In this document: piece by piece, positions 44,526 to 53,597 of the stretch
Numbering within the stretch: the stretch's first letter is position 1
How the letters are laid out: every line of letters begins with the position of its first letter
Source: Planctomycetota bacterium
GTDB taxonomy: Bacteria > Planctomycetota > SZUA-567 > H5-PLA8
Direction: 5' to 3'
Length of the DNA: 64,000 bases
Assembly (NCBI GenBank): GCA_015075375.1
Contig: JABTUM010000002.1
Coordinates: forward strand, 1,103,393-1,167,392
Notes under the pieces: generated by a model
The model's input: the letters and a program-made list of their open reading frames with translations, nothing else
What the model was told of the DNA's origin: nothing
The model's database searches: none
Made by a program: the position numbers and the translations under genes

Positions 44526-44680
44526 GCGGGCGGGAACCCTCCCCCGGCCTTTTCGCGCCTTTTCATGAAGGCGAAGGCCGCTAGCTTGATCTAGCCGATA
44601 CCGAATGCAGCGGCGCCTGACGGGCACACGGTGCGTGCCCGCCGGGAGCCGTCGTTTGCCTCCTGGAAGCCCGCCACGTC

Positions 44681-46618
44681 ATGCCCGAAGCTGCCGCCGC
44701 ACCCGAAGCGTCCGCACCGCAGCCGCCTGCCGAGACGGCGGCTGCCCGCAACGGGGCGCTCTTCCGGTCGGCGGGGATCGTCAGCTTCATGACGGTGGTG
44801 AGCCGGGTGCTGGGGCTCCTGCGCGACCGGTATCTGGCGGCGCTCTTCGGGGCTTCGTGGATCAGCGACGCGTTCAACCTCGCGTTCATTCTGCCGAACC
44901 TGACGCGGCGGCTCTTCGGCGAGGGGGCGCTCAGTTCGGCCTTCGTGCCGATCTTCTCGGAGCAACTGGCGAAAGAGCAGCGTCCGGAAGCGTTCCGGAC
45001 GGCCTCGGTGCTGATGACGCGGCTGGCGCTCTTCCTGTTTCTGGGCAGCGGGCTGCTGGTGGCGGTCTCGCTGGGCGTGCGTTCGGGGTTGCCGGCGGAG
45101 CGCGAGTCGCTGCGCCTGACGCTCGAACTGGCCGCGATCATGCTCTTCTACTGTGTCCTGGTGAACGTGGGCGCGGTGCTGATGGGGGTGCTGAACAGCC
45201 TGCGCCACTTCGCCGCGCCGGCGGCGGCTCCGGTGCTTTTGAATCTGTGCATGATCGCGGCGTGCTGGTACGGACTGCATCAAGGCCGCGAAGCGCCGCT
45301 GGACGAGCGCGTGAAGCTGGTGGCGTGGTCGGTGATGGCCGGCGGTGTGCTGCAACTGCTGGTGATGATACCTCCGGCGCTGGCGCGCGGCTTCAAGTTC
45401 ACGCCCAGCCTGGACCAGTCGGACACGGGCTACCGCGAGACGATGCAAAAGTTCGGCCCGGTGGTGCTGGGCGTGGCGCTCTTTCAGATCAACATCCTGA
45501 TCGACCAGGTGATCGCGCGGTTCATGATCCCCGAGGACGGGCCGGTGACGATGCTGGCGTACGGGAACCGGCTGATCCAGCTTCCGTGGGCGATCTTCTC
45601 GCTGGCGCTGGCGACGGCGGCGCTTCCGATGCTCTCGCACTGGTGGGCCAAGGAAGACAAGCCGGCCTTTGCCGGCGCGGTGAACGCGGCGGTGCGGAAC
45701 ACGCTCTTTCTGGCGATCCCCAGCGCGGTGGGGCTGATGCTGCTCTCCGACGAGCTGGTGCGGCTCTTCTACGGAACGGGCGCGTTCCTGGCGAACAACG
45801 GCGAGGCCGTCTCGCGGACGGGCCGAGTGGTCTTCTGCTTCGCGCTGGGGCTGCCCTTCTACAGCCTCAACGCGGTCCTGGCGCGCGCGCTGTACGCGAC
45901 GAAGGACATGCGCAGTCCCACCGTCGCGGCGGCCTGGTCGGTGGCGCTGAACGTGGTTCTGAACCTCATTCTGGTGCAGACCGAGCTGAAGGAAGCGGGG
46001 CTGGCGCTGGCCTCGACGCTTTCGGGCGGGTTCCAGACGCTATGGATGACGCGGGTGCTGTACCGGCGCACCGAAGCGCATGCGGCGGGGCGTCTGGCGG
46101 GCTTTGCGGGCACGATGTCGTTCGGGCTGGCCGTGGGCGGAATGGCGGCGGCGTACGTGTACCACCGCATGAGCGCGAATCCGGATTACGAAGGCTTCAT
46201 GGTCTTCTTCGCCTGCGCGGGCGCGGGGCTGCTGCCGCTGGCTTTCCTGGGCTTCCAGTATTTCAAGGCGCGGCTGAAAGAGGCGCGCGAAGCGTACGAG
46301 CGTGAACGTCCGAAGGACGATGAAGCCGATGAGCCGCCGCGCTTCGGGGTGCCGGACGAGCGCTGGCCGACGGACCTGGCGTTCTTCCACGCGCTGTACA
46401 CGATCCTGCTCGCGAGCGCGTTGATGGGGCTGGCGGTGTGGGCGGTGCGCGACAGTTTGCCGCCGGCGGGCCACGCTTTCGCGCTCGTCTTCCAGCGCGG
46501 GATCATTCCGGTGATCGCCGGGATGGCGGTTTACGTCTTCGCCGCGCAAGGGGTGCAGAGCCGCGAGTACGACGAACTGAAGGCCGCATTCGCGCGGAAG
46601 GCGAAACGGAAGACGTAG
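44681..46618 (+). CDS. murJ: Lipid II flippase MurJ
   Basis: 645 residues, MOP superfamily, about 14-16 hydrophobic helices. The start of the family is clear: SAGIVSFMTVVSRVLGLLRDRYLAALFG, then FNLAFILPNLTRRLFGEGALSSAFVPIF. MurJ carries lipid II across the inner membrane for peptidoglycan synthesis. An Ala/Pro-rich 25-residue N-terminal tail and a charged cytoplasmic loop (EAREAYERERPKDDEADE, about 540-557) make it longer than the usual 510-530; the loop and two extra helices at the end are unusual. The ATG at 44681 has a weak GGAAG site. Confidence 0.93.
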   Translation: MPEAAAAPEASAPQPPAETAAARNGALFRSAGIVSFMTVVSRVLGLLRDRYLAALFGASWISDAFNLAFILPNLTRRLFGEGALSSAFVPIFSEQLAKEQRPEAFRTASVLMTRLALFLFLGSGLLVAVSLGVRSGLPAERESLRLTLELAAIMLFYCVLVNVGAVLMGVLNSLRHFAAPAAAPVLLNLCMIAACWYGLHQGREAPLDERVKLVAWSVMAGGVLQLLVMIPPALARGFKFTPSLDQSDTGYRETMQKFGPVVLGVALFQINILIDQVIARFMIPEDGPVTMLAYGNRLIQLPWAIFSLALATAALPMLSHWWAKEDKPAFAGAVNAAVRNTLFLAIPSAVGLMLLSDELVRLFYGTGAFLANNGEAVSRTGRVVFCFALGLPFYSLNAVLARALYATKDMRSPTVAAAWSVALNVVLNLILVQTELKEAGLALASTLSGGFQTLWMTRVLYRRTEAHAAGRLAGFAGTMSFGLAVGGMAAAYVYHRMSANPDYEGFMVFFACAGAGLLPLAFLGFQYFKARLKEAREAYERERPKDDEADEPPRFGVPDERWPTDLAFFHALYTILLASALMGLAVWAVRDSLPPAGHAFALVFQRGIIPVIAGMAVYVFAAQGVQSREYDELKAAFARKAKRKT

Positions 46619-46689
46619 GCGGCGGCCGCAAGCGGCAAACGGCAATTCGGGATCAAGTCAGCGGAAAGACGATCTAAAAAACGGAATGG

Positions 46690-47172
46690 CTAAGGCCAGA
46701 AGTTGAAGCGGCGGGAGTTGATGTCGAGGAGCGTCAGGATTTCGAGGCCGTCGTCGAGCGGAGCGTTGTGGTCGAGAATCCACTGAATGATGTCGAGGTT
46801 CTCGCCGCCGTGTTTGATGAGTTCGACGATACAGGCGATCAGTTCGAGGTTGCGGTGGAAGTCGCGCTTGAGGATGCCGAAGTCGGCGCGGTCGAGTTCA
46901 CTCCAGTAGCGTTCGCCGCTGAGGTGTTCGATCCAGCGGTCGCGGCACCAACGCCACCAATGCCGCCGCGACCAATCGCGAATCGCGGCTTCACCCAGAT
47001 CCCGGCCGGCCTTCTCGGACTCGATCCACTTATGCCGTTCGGCTTCCGCCAACGCGTGCCGAAACAACTCCGTGTCCCGTTGAAGGACGGTCGTCCCGAC
47101 TAAGCGGCCAACTTCGGCCATGTGCTGCCCGCTCCCAGGGCTCACCCAATCCAGCGTGCCCGTAACCCCCAT
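46690..47172 (-). CDS. Hypothetical protein rich in Trp/Arg
   Basis: 160 residues, unrecognised. A central segment has an unusual run of aromatics and arginines (SRRHWWRWCRDRWIEHL) followed by charged helices and NLELIACIVELIKHGG. The N-terminus has weak start evidence: the ATG at 47172 has no ribosome binding site and a second ATG lies at 47121. No signal peptide or membrane helix. The upstream gap is AT-rich and contains a palindrome (47255-47266). Confidence 0.55.
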   Translation of the reverse strand: MGVTGTLDWVSPGSGQHMAEVGRLVGTTVLQRDTELFRHALAEAERHKWIESEKAGRDLGEAAIRDWSRRHWWRWCRDRWIEHLSGERYWSELDRADFGILKRDFHRNLELIACIVELIKHGGENLDIIQWILDHNAPLDDGLEILTLLDINSRRFNFWP

Positions 47173-47254
47173 AATCTATACACCGTTTCTACTGTTAATT
47201 TCTGCGCATCGTGCCCGATTCAATTACGTACTCACATGACGGATTATCTCACCT

Positions 47255-47266
47255 GACCGGCCGGTC
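47255..47266. promoter_or_regulatory. Twelve-base palindrome GACCGGCCGGTC
   Basis: A perfect palindrome in the 170-base AT-rich gap between the hypothetical gene at 46690 and endonuclease V, about 83 bases before the start of the former. Two copies of TAGCTTA (direct repeats, about 15 bases apart) lie near 47290-47312. It could be an operator for the leftward gene. Confidence 0.4.
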
Positions 47267-47342
47267 GGGCAATATGAAAATCGGCTAAGTAGCTTATTGT
47301 CTTTAGCTTAAGACTCATTGTGCATGATCGGTCTTATACTCT

Positions 47343-48035
47343 TCACTTGTCCAATTCGATGCTTTTGCGATACGCGTTCACCGCCGCGTGCGCTTGCCGG
47401 GCCGGTTCCGGAAGCCGGTACTCGGGGCGCGTGAGGAGGAGCGCCCAGTCCGCGGCGGCTTGCAGACCGATGCGATGGCCGACGGATACGTAAAGCGGAT
47501 GGGCGTTCGGCCGCGTGCGCAGGACCGTCCCGATGCGTTCGGCGCCGTCGAAGAGCGGCTCGGTGGAACCACGCGCTTGGAGGGGCTCGGCATGGGTCCC
47601 CACCAACCGGCTCTTGGCGACGCCCAGCGTGGGCAATTCCAGCCACAAACCGAGGTGGCAGGCGAGTCCGAATCGCCGCGGGTGCGCGTAGCCGTGCCCG
47701 TCGCAGCAGACGAGATCGGGGCGCTGCTTGAGCTTCCGAAACGCATCCAGCAGGACCGGACCTTCGCGGAAAGAGAGATACCCCGGCACGTAGGGGAAGC
47801 TCGCGCGACGGCGCGCCGTGACGGTCTCCACGATTTCCAATCCGGGCCAGGCCAGCACAACGACGGCACCGTAGAGCCATTCCGAGCCGCGGCGATGCGA
47901 CATGTCCGCGCCGGCGATGAGACGCGGCTTAAAGGACCGTGGAGTTACGGCCTCGACGCGGGCGGCGAGGCGCGTTTGGAGCGCCTTGGCGCGGGGTACG
48001 TCGAGCGACCAGGTATGCAGCCGAGCGCAGCGCAT
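47343..48035 (-). CDS. nfi: Endonuclease V
   Basis: 230 residues. Cleaves DNA next to deoxyinosine for repair. All catalytic positions are visible: D44 in IAGADMS, E91 in PGYLSFREGP, D112 in VCCDGHGYAHPRRFG and H187 in SVGHRIGL. The wedge-type PYVPGYLSF motif is intact. Length is normal. Its ATG overlaps the stop of the upstream membrane protein gene by one base (TAATG), so the two are made from one message, with coupling. Confidence 0.93.
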   Translation of the reverse strand: MRCARLHTWSLDVPRAKALQTRLAARVEAVTPRSFKPRLIAGADMSHRRGSEWLYGAVVVLAWPGLEIVETVTARRRASFPYVPGYLSFREGPVLLDAFRKLKQRPDLVCCDGHGYAHPRRFGLACHLGLWLELPTLGVAKSRLVGTHAEPLQARGSTEPLFDGAERIGTVLRTRPNAHPLYVSVGHRIGLQAAADWALLLTRPEYRLPEPARQAHAAVNAYRKSIELDK

Positions 48036-49432
48036 TACGACTTGGACGGGAGCGGCGTCGCGACGGGCGGGGCTTCCTGCGCGGGCGGCTGGAGTTCGGC
48101 GGCCACCGCGGCGGGGTCCATCCCGGTGGCGTCCTCGATGATGCGCAGCCGCGCTTCGAGGCGGCGTTCGAGGTCGCGGTAGGCGAGCTTCTGGCGCACC
48201 AGGACCATACCGACGGAGGTCACGCCCCAGATGGGCAGGAGGATCTCGAGAGCGAGCGTATACATGCCGGGCGCGTTGTAGGGATTGAAGAGCAAGACGC
48301 AGAGGATCGCGAGGGCCGCTCCGGCACTGACGCCGTAGGTGAGAAAATACGCGTGCGGGAGACGCGGGAGCGCGCTGGTGAAAGGCGGGCGAGCGAGGAC
48401 CATGGCGACGATGCCGATGCCCAAGGCCAGAATGGTCGCGGTCAGGCTGGGCGTACGCCCGGCCGACCAGGCGGCGAGGCTCATGCCCAAGCCGGAGTAA
48501 CCGATGCGGTCGAGCAGGAGCAGGGTGAGGATCAGGCCGACAAGCGCGGCGACGAGGCAGAGCGCGAGCTGCGCGCCGTGGCGGACTTCGGTGCGCAGGA
48601 CCTGCGTCGCGCCGGTGCGGCGCAGCGGCACGGGCAGTTCGGCGACCTGCTTGGGCGGATCGGCGTAAGGAATCTGGATCAGCGCTTCGCGGACGAAGTC
48701 CGGTCCCAGGCGGTGCGCCGAGAAGGTACCGGCGGCGAGCCCCAGGACGGTGCGGACGGCCTCATCTTCGCGGCGGGCGTCGGGATCGTTCTGGATGAAC
48801 TTCTCGAGTTCGGCGCGCCGCGAGTAGCTCATGCCGCCTTCGGCCAGCGTGACGGCGAGGCCCAAGGAGTCGCGGCGCAGCGGCGAGAGCGTGGCCGGAT
48901 CGGGGGGCGCTCCGGGCGTCCCGGCAAAGCCCGCGCGATAGCCCACGTCCACGGCCACGCGGCGCAGGGACTCGAGGATCTCCTGGTCGTCGGCGCCGAG
49001 GAGCCCGGCAATCTCGCTCACCGCCAAGCCTTCGACGTGACGCAGGAAGAAGACGATCGTCTCGGGCAGCGGACAGTCCGCCAAGCCCTGGCGCAAGCTG
49101 CGGCGGGCCAGGACCTTTTCGGTCTTGAGGATGCTGTGTCCGCCGCCGTCGGCCGGTTCGTCGTCGCCGGGCTGCGGCTTCTGGAGACTGGCGGCTTTCT
49201 CGACGCTCTGGGCCAGCAGTTCGACGAAGCCTTCGGTTTCGGCCAGCTTGGGGAGGCGCTGCACGACCAGCGGCCAGGCGGCTCGCGCGACCCGCTGGGC
49301 CTGCGGAAAGCTGTGGGTGGCGCGGAAGGCCAACGCGTAGCTGACGCCCTGGTAGCGCTCCAGGAGCCCGCGCAGCGCGGCGCGTTCGCCGCGGATGGCA
49401 CGATGGATCAGTTGGACGTGGGACTCGGTCAA
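48035..49432 (-). CDS. Sigma-factor-like domain fused to a membrane domain
   Basis: 465 residues from a TTG at 49432, which has a GAGG nine bases upstream; the frame also opens at a GTG at 49516 without a site. Residues about 1-165 resemble ECF sigma regions 2 and 4: LTESHVQLIHRAIRGERAAL, LPETIVFFLRHVEGLAVSEI and AGLLGADDQEILESLRRVA, the helix-turn-helix part. The second half has four to five transmembrane helices (ALCLVAALVGLILTLLLLD and onward). A sigma-like protein tethered to the membrane is unusual; it may instead be an anti-sigma-like regulator. It is coupled to nfi. Confidence 0.68.
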   Translation of the reverse strand: MTESHVQLIHRAIRGERAALRGLLERYQGVSYALAFRATHSFPQAQRVARAAWPLVVQRLPKLAETEGFVELLAQSVEKAASLQKPQPGDDEPADGGGHSILKTEKVLARRSLRQGLADCPLPETIVFFLRHVEGLAVSEIAGLLGADDQEILESLRRVAVDVGYRAGFAGTPGAPPDPATLSPLRRDSLGLAVTLAEGGMSYSRRAELEKFIQNDPDARREDEAVRTVLGLAAGTFSAHRLGPDFVREALIQIPYADPPKQVAELPVPLRRTGATQVLRTEVRHGAQLALCLVAALVGLILTLLLLDRIGYSGLGMSLAAWSAGRTPSLTATILALGIGIVAMVLARPPFTSALPRLPHAYFLTYGVSAGAALAILCVLLFNPYNAPGMYTLALEILLPIWGVTSVGMVLVRQKLAYRDLERRLEARLRIIEDATGMDPAAVAAELQPPAQEAPPVATPLPSKS

Positions 49433-49702
49433 AATGCTCGGCCTCGGATGCAAGTACAGTCTACATAACGATCGGCGCGCATCCCTTTTACACGATGGCG
49501 CAAGGTTGCGGGGCACTCACACAAGGTGCAATACCCGCATGTAAAGATGCGGGCATGGGGGCGCGGAGGCAAGCGGAAAGTGCAGCGGATGGATGCAAGG
49601 CAAGGCTTGTTCAGCCGTTGAGCTAGTCGAACACAGGATGTACAGTGCGCAGCGCCGACAGGTTTTCCGCCTTGACGGGCGCTTTCACCGGGAGGTTTTC
49701 GC

Positions 49703-50905
49703 ATGGCACGCCGTATGGGACGACCGTCCGCTCGCCGCGACCCGAATCGCGGCATCAAATTCGAGGTCAAGGAAACCGACCAAGCCACGCTGATCAGCGG
49801 GCCTTTCACCGGGACGATGCAAGCCGGTCCCGCGCGCCCCGTGCGCGCCCACGGGCTCTCCGACGAGCACCAGGACCGCGGGCTCGTGTACGTCGAGAAG
49901 CAGCTTTGGGACGACGCGATTGCCGAGTTCAAGAAGTCGATCGAGCTGACGCCGGACTTCGCCGAAGGCTTCAACAACCTGGGCCTGTGCCACATCTACG
50001 CCAAGCGCTACAACGAGGCGATCGAGGCGCTGACGCAGGCGGTGCGGCATTTCCCCGGCTGGCATATCGCAACGGCGAACCTGGGACTTTCCTATCAGAA
50101 GGCGGGGAAGCTCGATAAGGCGATTCACTACTACCGGCAGTCGGTGAGCAAGTTCTCGAAGCAGGCGCCGGTCTGGGCGAGCCTGGGCGAATGCCTGGAG
50201 ACGTCGGGCGAAGTCGATCAGGCCGAAGAGGCCTACCGTCAGGCGCTTTCGCTGGCGGCCAACTACGGCCTGCCGCTGTACCGGCTGGGGATGATCCTGG
50301 CGCGCAAGACGCTGCTGGACGAAGCCGAACAGTTGCTCGAGAAGGCGCTGGCGCAGGATCCGAGTCTGGCCGATGCGGCCGGCGTGCTGGGCGCGATCCA
50401 GGCTCGGCGCGGAAACCTGGCTCGCGCGAAGGAACTGTGGAGTCAGGCGAAAGAAGCGCGCCCCGAGAAGGTGCCCGCGGCGGCGACGCGCGGGTTGGCT
50501 TCGATCGAAGCCTACGAAACGGGCGTGCACCGCAACTACGAAGAGATCCAGACGGCGCTGGAAGACCTGCCCACGATCGCGGAGTGCATGTTCAACGCGG
50601 GCTTGGCGTACATGCAGGCGAACAATCTGTCGATGGCGCGGAGCAGCTTCCAGAACGCGGCGGACGAAGACACGGAATGGGCCGAGCCGCTGCTGTGGCT
50701 GGGCATGATCGAAGCGCTGCAGGAGAACCCCAGCCGCTCGCGCGAACATTGGCAGAAAGCGAAGCAGCTCGATCCTCAAAACGCGTGGCTGACGGAGCAG
50801 TTGGGGCTGACGGCCTTGGCGCTGGGCCTGCGGCAGGAGTCGGAGCGGCTGTTCGAGGAAGCTCGGAAGCTGGGCCGCGAGGTGGAGCCGGTGAACGTGG
50901 GGTGA
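49703..50905 (+). CDS. TPR repeat protein
   Basis: 400 residues. A basic N-terminus (MARRMGRPSARRDPNR) and about 50 unassigned residues precede seven or more tetratricopeptide repeats, e.g. AEGFNNLGLCHIYAKRYNEA, ATANLGLSYQKAGKLDKAI, VWASLGECLETSGEVDQAE and AECMFNAGLAYMQANNLSMA. No signal peptide or membrane segment. A scaffold role is likely, the partner unknown. A hairpin CCCGCAT-GTAAAG-ATGCGGG lies at 49534-49553 in the gap before it. Confidence 0.85.
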   Translation: MARRMGRPSARRDPNRGIKFEVKETDQATLISGPFTGTMQAGPARPVRAHGLSDEHQDRGLVYVEKQLWDDAIAEFKKSIELTPDFAEGFNNLGLCHIYAKRYNEAIEALTQAVRHFPGWHIATANLGLSYQKAGKLDKAIHYYRQSVSKFSKQAPVWASLGECLETSGEVDQAEEAYRQALSLAANYGLPLYRLGMILARKTLLDEAEQLLEKALAQDPSLADAAGVLGAIQARRGNLARAKELWSQAKEARPEKVPAAATRGLASIEAYETGVHRNYEEIQTALEDLPTIAECMFNAGLAYMQANNLSMARSSFQNAADEDTEWAEPLLWLGMIEALQENPSRSREHWQKAKQLDPQNAWLTEQLGLTALALGLRQESERLFEEARKLGREVEPVNVG

Positions 50906-50928
50906 GGCTGGCGGGGGTTGGCCCTCGT

Positions 50929-51219
50929 TTACGAGTGCAGCGCACGCAGGACGGCTTCTGGTTCGCGTTCCGCAACGGTTAAGAGCGCACGCGCCGGGCC
51001 GTCCGGCTTGGTGCGGCCTTGCTCCCAATTCCGCAAGGTCGCGGCGGGCACGCCGATGAGCTTGGCGAAACGATCCTGAGTCAATTTGAGTCTGGCGCGC
51101 GTGCGCCGAATGCTGAGGGTGCTTACCCGGAATTCGCGCGAAGGCTTCCGCGCGCCACGCAAGATGCGGCCGCCTTCTTTGACGGCCGAACACAGTTCTT
51201 TGAAGTCCTTGTCGTTCAT
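50929..51219 (-). CDS. XRE-family antitoxin, HigA-like
   Basis: 96 residues with a helix-turn-helix at about 40-90: STLSIRRTRARLKLTQDRFAKLIGVPAATLRNWEQGRTKP is the classic Xre pattern (split here by the motif length limit at LTQDRFAKLIGV and TLRNWEQGR). It begins inside the toxin stop (ATGA overlap). In HigBA systems the toxin gene comes first, as here, and the antitoxin binds its own promoter. It is intact, whereas the toxin is frameshifted, so it may persist as a lone regulator. Confidence 0.88.
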   Translation of the reverse strand: MNDKDFKELCSAVKEGGRILRGARKPSREFRVSTLSIRRTRARLKLTQDRFAKLIGVPAATLRNWEQGRTKPDGPARALLTVAEREPEAVLRALHS

Positions 51220-51531
51220 GGATACTCCCTTTCCACAATCTGCCGCAAGGCCTTGACCTGCTCCGGCGTCAATTCGCCCTGCACATTCTTATCGTAGGCA
51301 AACAGGAGCAGTATGCGCCTGCGCTGCTCCACGTAGTAATATCACCCGCGCTCCGCCGCTCTTACCCCGCCCCGCCAAGGCCAGCCGAATCTTGCGCAAT
51401 CCCCCTCCGCCACGAATTACGCGACCGGCTTTAGGGTCGGCGCAGAGCCGGTTCTCAAACGCACGGTATTCTTCGTCCGACAGGGCATCCACAACCCACC
51501 GCGTGAAGCTGGAGGTCTCGCAGATGACCAT
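51216..51531 (-). pseudogene. RelE/HigB-type toxin with a one-base frameshift
   Basis: The frame from the ATG at 51531 encodes MVICETSSFTRWVVDALSDE and GLRKIRLALAGRGKSGGARVI, typical of RelE/HigB mRNA interferases. At 51338-51339 an extra A (plus strand) shifts the frame. Skipping it continues YYVEQRRRILLLFAYDKN, then ELTPEQVKALRQIVEREYP and stops at 51216, overlapping the antitoxin start as in intact pairs. The rebuilt length is about 104 residues. It is inactive unless the base is a sequence error or slippage occurs. Confidence 0.85.
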
Positions 51532-51537
51532 ACCTTC

Positions 51538-51566
51538 AAGATACGCTATAAGCGTAGTCGCGTCAA
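51538..51566 (-). promoter_or_regulatory. Promoter with operator for the toxin-antitoxin pair
   Basis: On the minus strand TTGACG (51566-51561) and TATCTT (51543-51538) are separated by exactly 17 bases, a good sigma-70-type promoter. The spacer contains the inverted repeat TACGCT-ATA-AGCGTA (51542-51556), overlapping the -10 box, ideally placed for autorepression by the Xre antitoxin. The expected transcription start is at or next to the toxin ATG (51531), suggesting a leaderless message. Confidence 0.75.
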
Positions 51567-51618
51567 GGGCCGAGCCCGAGCCGACGATGGGATGAAAGTT
51601 AACCCGTTCGCATGCGCG

Positions 51619-51915
51619 TCACGACTCGCCGCCGGCGGACTGGGTTTTGTTGCCGGCCACCTTAGGCAGGATGCGGGAGAGGCGGTATTCGCGGAGCATG
51701 TGGACGGGAACGAGGTGCCCGCGTGGAGTAAGCATGCAGTTGCCGAAGACGCGGTAGGGCGCCGACTGCATCGCGCGTTCGACCGCGTGCGGCTGTTTGC
51801 GGTTGGGCACGATGTTGTAGATGCGCCACTTCTCGGGCTGGCAGAGCGCGCAGTCTTCAAGTTCTTCGTGGATGGACGTCTGGATCGACTTGCGGCAGCG
51901 GCGGCATGAAATCAT
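51619..51915 (-). CDS. Small zinc-ribbon protein
   Basis: 98 residues. C4-x2-C7 at MISCRRCRKS and C-x2-C at DCALCQPEK suggest a four-cysteine zinc site. The rest is unassigned. GGGAG stands about seven bases before the ATG, supporting translation. It is not obviously part of the toxin-antitoxin unit, which has its own promoter downstream at 51566. Function unknown. Confidence 0.6.
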   Translation of the reverse strand: MISCRRCRKSIQTSIHEELEDCALCQPEKWRIYNIVPNRKQPHAVERAMQSAPYRVFGNCMLTPRGHLVPVHMLREYRLSRILPKVAGNKTQSAGGES

Positions 51916-52107
51916 AGCGTACTCCCAGAACGATAGAGTCTTAGACGGCCGTTCTTGCGATTCGCTACGCTGCGGTACTGCTTCAATAGGTGCGTCGCCG
52001 TCTGCTTATTTATACGGAATCCAAGCACAGACCGTTCGGAATGTATAATTTTTTATGGAAAAGGGACCAACAAAATCAATTCCCCTTACCCACCGCTGCA
52101 TTTAGCG

Positions 52108-52123
52108 GGGGCTACGGCCCCCT
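52108..52123. other. GC hairpin with UACG tetraloop before mutY
   Basis: GGGGGC-TACG-GCCCCC, a six-pair stem closed by the very stable cUACGg loop, in the 271-base gap between the zinc-ribbon gene and mutY. A TATAAT at 52044-52049 upstream could be a -10 box, but no good -35 is seen. The hairpin lacks a T-tract. Confidence 0.45.
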
Positions 52124-52186
52124 CCCCCCTCCTCCGGGGGCGTTCTCGGCTTGCGGCTCGCGGCGGCCCGGTAGGATGCGCGCGCT

Positions 52187-53317
52187 ATGGACCTCGCACC
52201 GAAAGACCTCGCGCGCCTGCGGCGGCGCTTGCTGGAGTGGTACGAACGGCACCGCCGCGATCTGCCGTGGCGGCGCGAGCCGACCCTGTACCGGGTGCTG
52301 CTGAGCGAGTTCATGCTGCAGCAGACGCGGGTCGACCAGGCGCTGCCGTATTACCACCGTTTCCTCGCGGCGTTCCCCACCTTGCGCGCGCTTGCCGAGG
52401 CGGAGTTGGGCGCGGTGATGAAGCTGTGGGAGGGCCTGGGGTATTACCGGCGCGCGAAGTTCCTGCACGCCGCCGCGCGGCATCTGGCTCCGATCGCCCA
52501 GCCGGGGGTGGCGGATCTGGACGGGTGCCCGGGGATCGGGCCGTACACGAAAGCGGCGATCGGGAGCATCGTCTGGGGCGCTCCGCTGGCCGTGGTGGAC
52601 GGAAACGTGAACCGCGTTTTCGCCCGGCTGACGGCGCTGGCGCTTCCGCCGGCGGGAAGCGCCGGGAAGAAGCAGGTTCAGGCGCTGGCCGATGCGTTGC
52701 TGGCGCCGGGGCGTTCGGGCGATTGGAACCAGGCGGTGATGGAACTGGGCGCGACGGTCTGTTCGCCGCGCGCTCCGCAATGTTTGATCTGCCCGCTGGA
52801 GTCGTTCTGCGCGGCGCGCAAGGCGGGGCAACCGGAAGCCTTTCCGATCGTGGCAGCCAAAGCGCCGCGCCCGCACAAGCAGATCGCCGCCGCGATCATC
52901 CGCCGCGGCGACGGAAAGATCCTGATCGCGCAGCGCCTGAGCGGCGGCCTGTTGGGCGATCTGTGGGAATTCCCCGGCGGCAAGCAGGAGTCCGGGGAGC
53001 CGCTGTCCGAGACCTGCGCGCGCGAGGTAAAGGAAGAGCTGGGCGTTGAGGTGGACGTGGGCGCGGAAGTGTACGCGATCGAGCATGGGTACAGCCATTT
53101 CACGATCACGCTGCATGTATTCGAGTGCGTGTACCGGGGCGGAAAGCCGCGGACGCTGGGCTGCCAGGCGTTCAAATGGGTGGCTCAGAGCGAGCTGAAA
53201 GCGTTCCCGTTCCCGCGGGCGAACCAGGAGATTATCGCCCGGTTGAGCGCCGGGAAGGCCCGGGGCGTCCGGAAGGGCCGGGCGGCGAAAAAGCGGGCAA
53301 AACGGACGGCGAAATGA
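52187..53317 (+). CDS. mutY: A/G-specific adenine glycosylase
   Basis: 376 residues. Removes adenine mispaired with 8-oxoguanine. The catalytic Glu41 is in SEFMLQQTRVD; the helix-hairpin-helix is CPGIGPYTKAAIGS with the catalytic Asp in VVDGNVNR; the iron-sulphur cluster cysteines are in CSPRAPQCLICPLESFC plus one upstream. The C-terminal NUDIX-like domain (LIAQRLSGGLLGDLWEFPGG) has the usual MutT-like recognition role. Length is normal. Promoter region described above; next gene is 280 bases downstream. Confidence 0.95.
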   Translation: MDLAPKDLARLRRRLLEWYERHRRDLPWRREPTLYRVLLSEFMLQQTRVDQALPYYHRFLAAFPTLRALAEAELGAVMKLWEGLGYYRRAKFLHAAARHLAPIAQPGVADLDGCPGIGPYTKAAIGSIVWGAPLAVVDGNVNRVFARLTALALPPAGSAGKKQVQALADALLAPGRSGDWNQAVMELGATVCSPRAPQCLICPLESFCAARKAGQPEAFPIVAAKAPRPHKQIAAAIIRRGDGKILIAQRLSGGLLGDLWEFPGGKQESGEPLSETCAREVKEELGVEVDVGAEVYAIEHGYSHFTITLHVFECVYRGGKPRTLGCQAFKWVAQSELKAFPFPRANQEIIARLSAGKARGVRKGRAAKKRAKRTAK

Positions 53318-53597
53318 GAGCCGCGGCCGCAGCCGAGCGGCGAAATAGGCCGGCACTTTAGCGTTGCTTTTCGCGCCGATCCGTGTAAAGTCCTGCGCGT
53401 AAGTCTCCTACCGAGTGTGCCCCGCGTACTTCGCACGAGACTCCAAAGCATGAATGGATTTCATGCATGGCCGCCAAGTCGGGCGGCGGTTGTGCGTCGT
53501 TGCGCCGGTGTCGGCGGAAACGCATGACACAGGCGGCGCTCCCAGCTATCCGGACGTCGGCCTTGCAGTACCCTCGGATTGCAGGAGTTTCCCGTAC

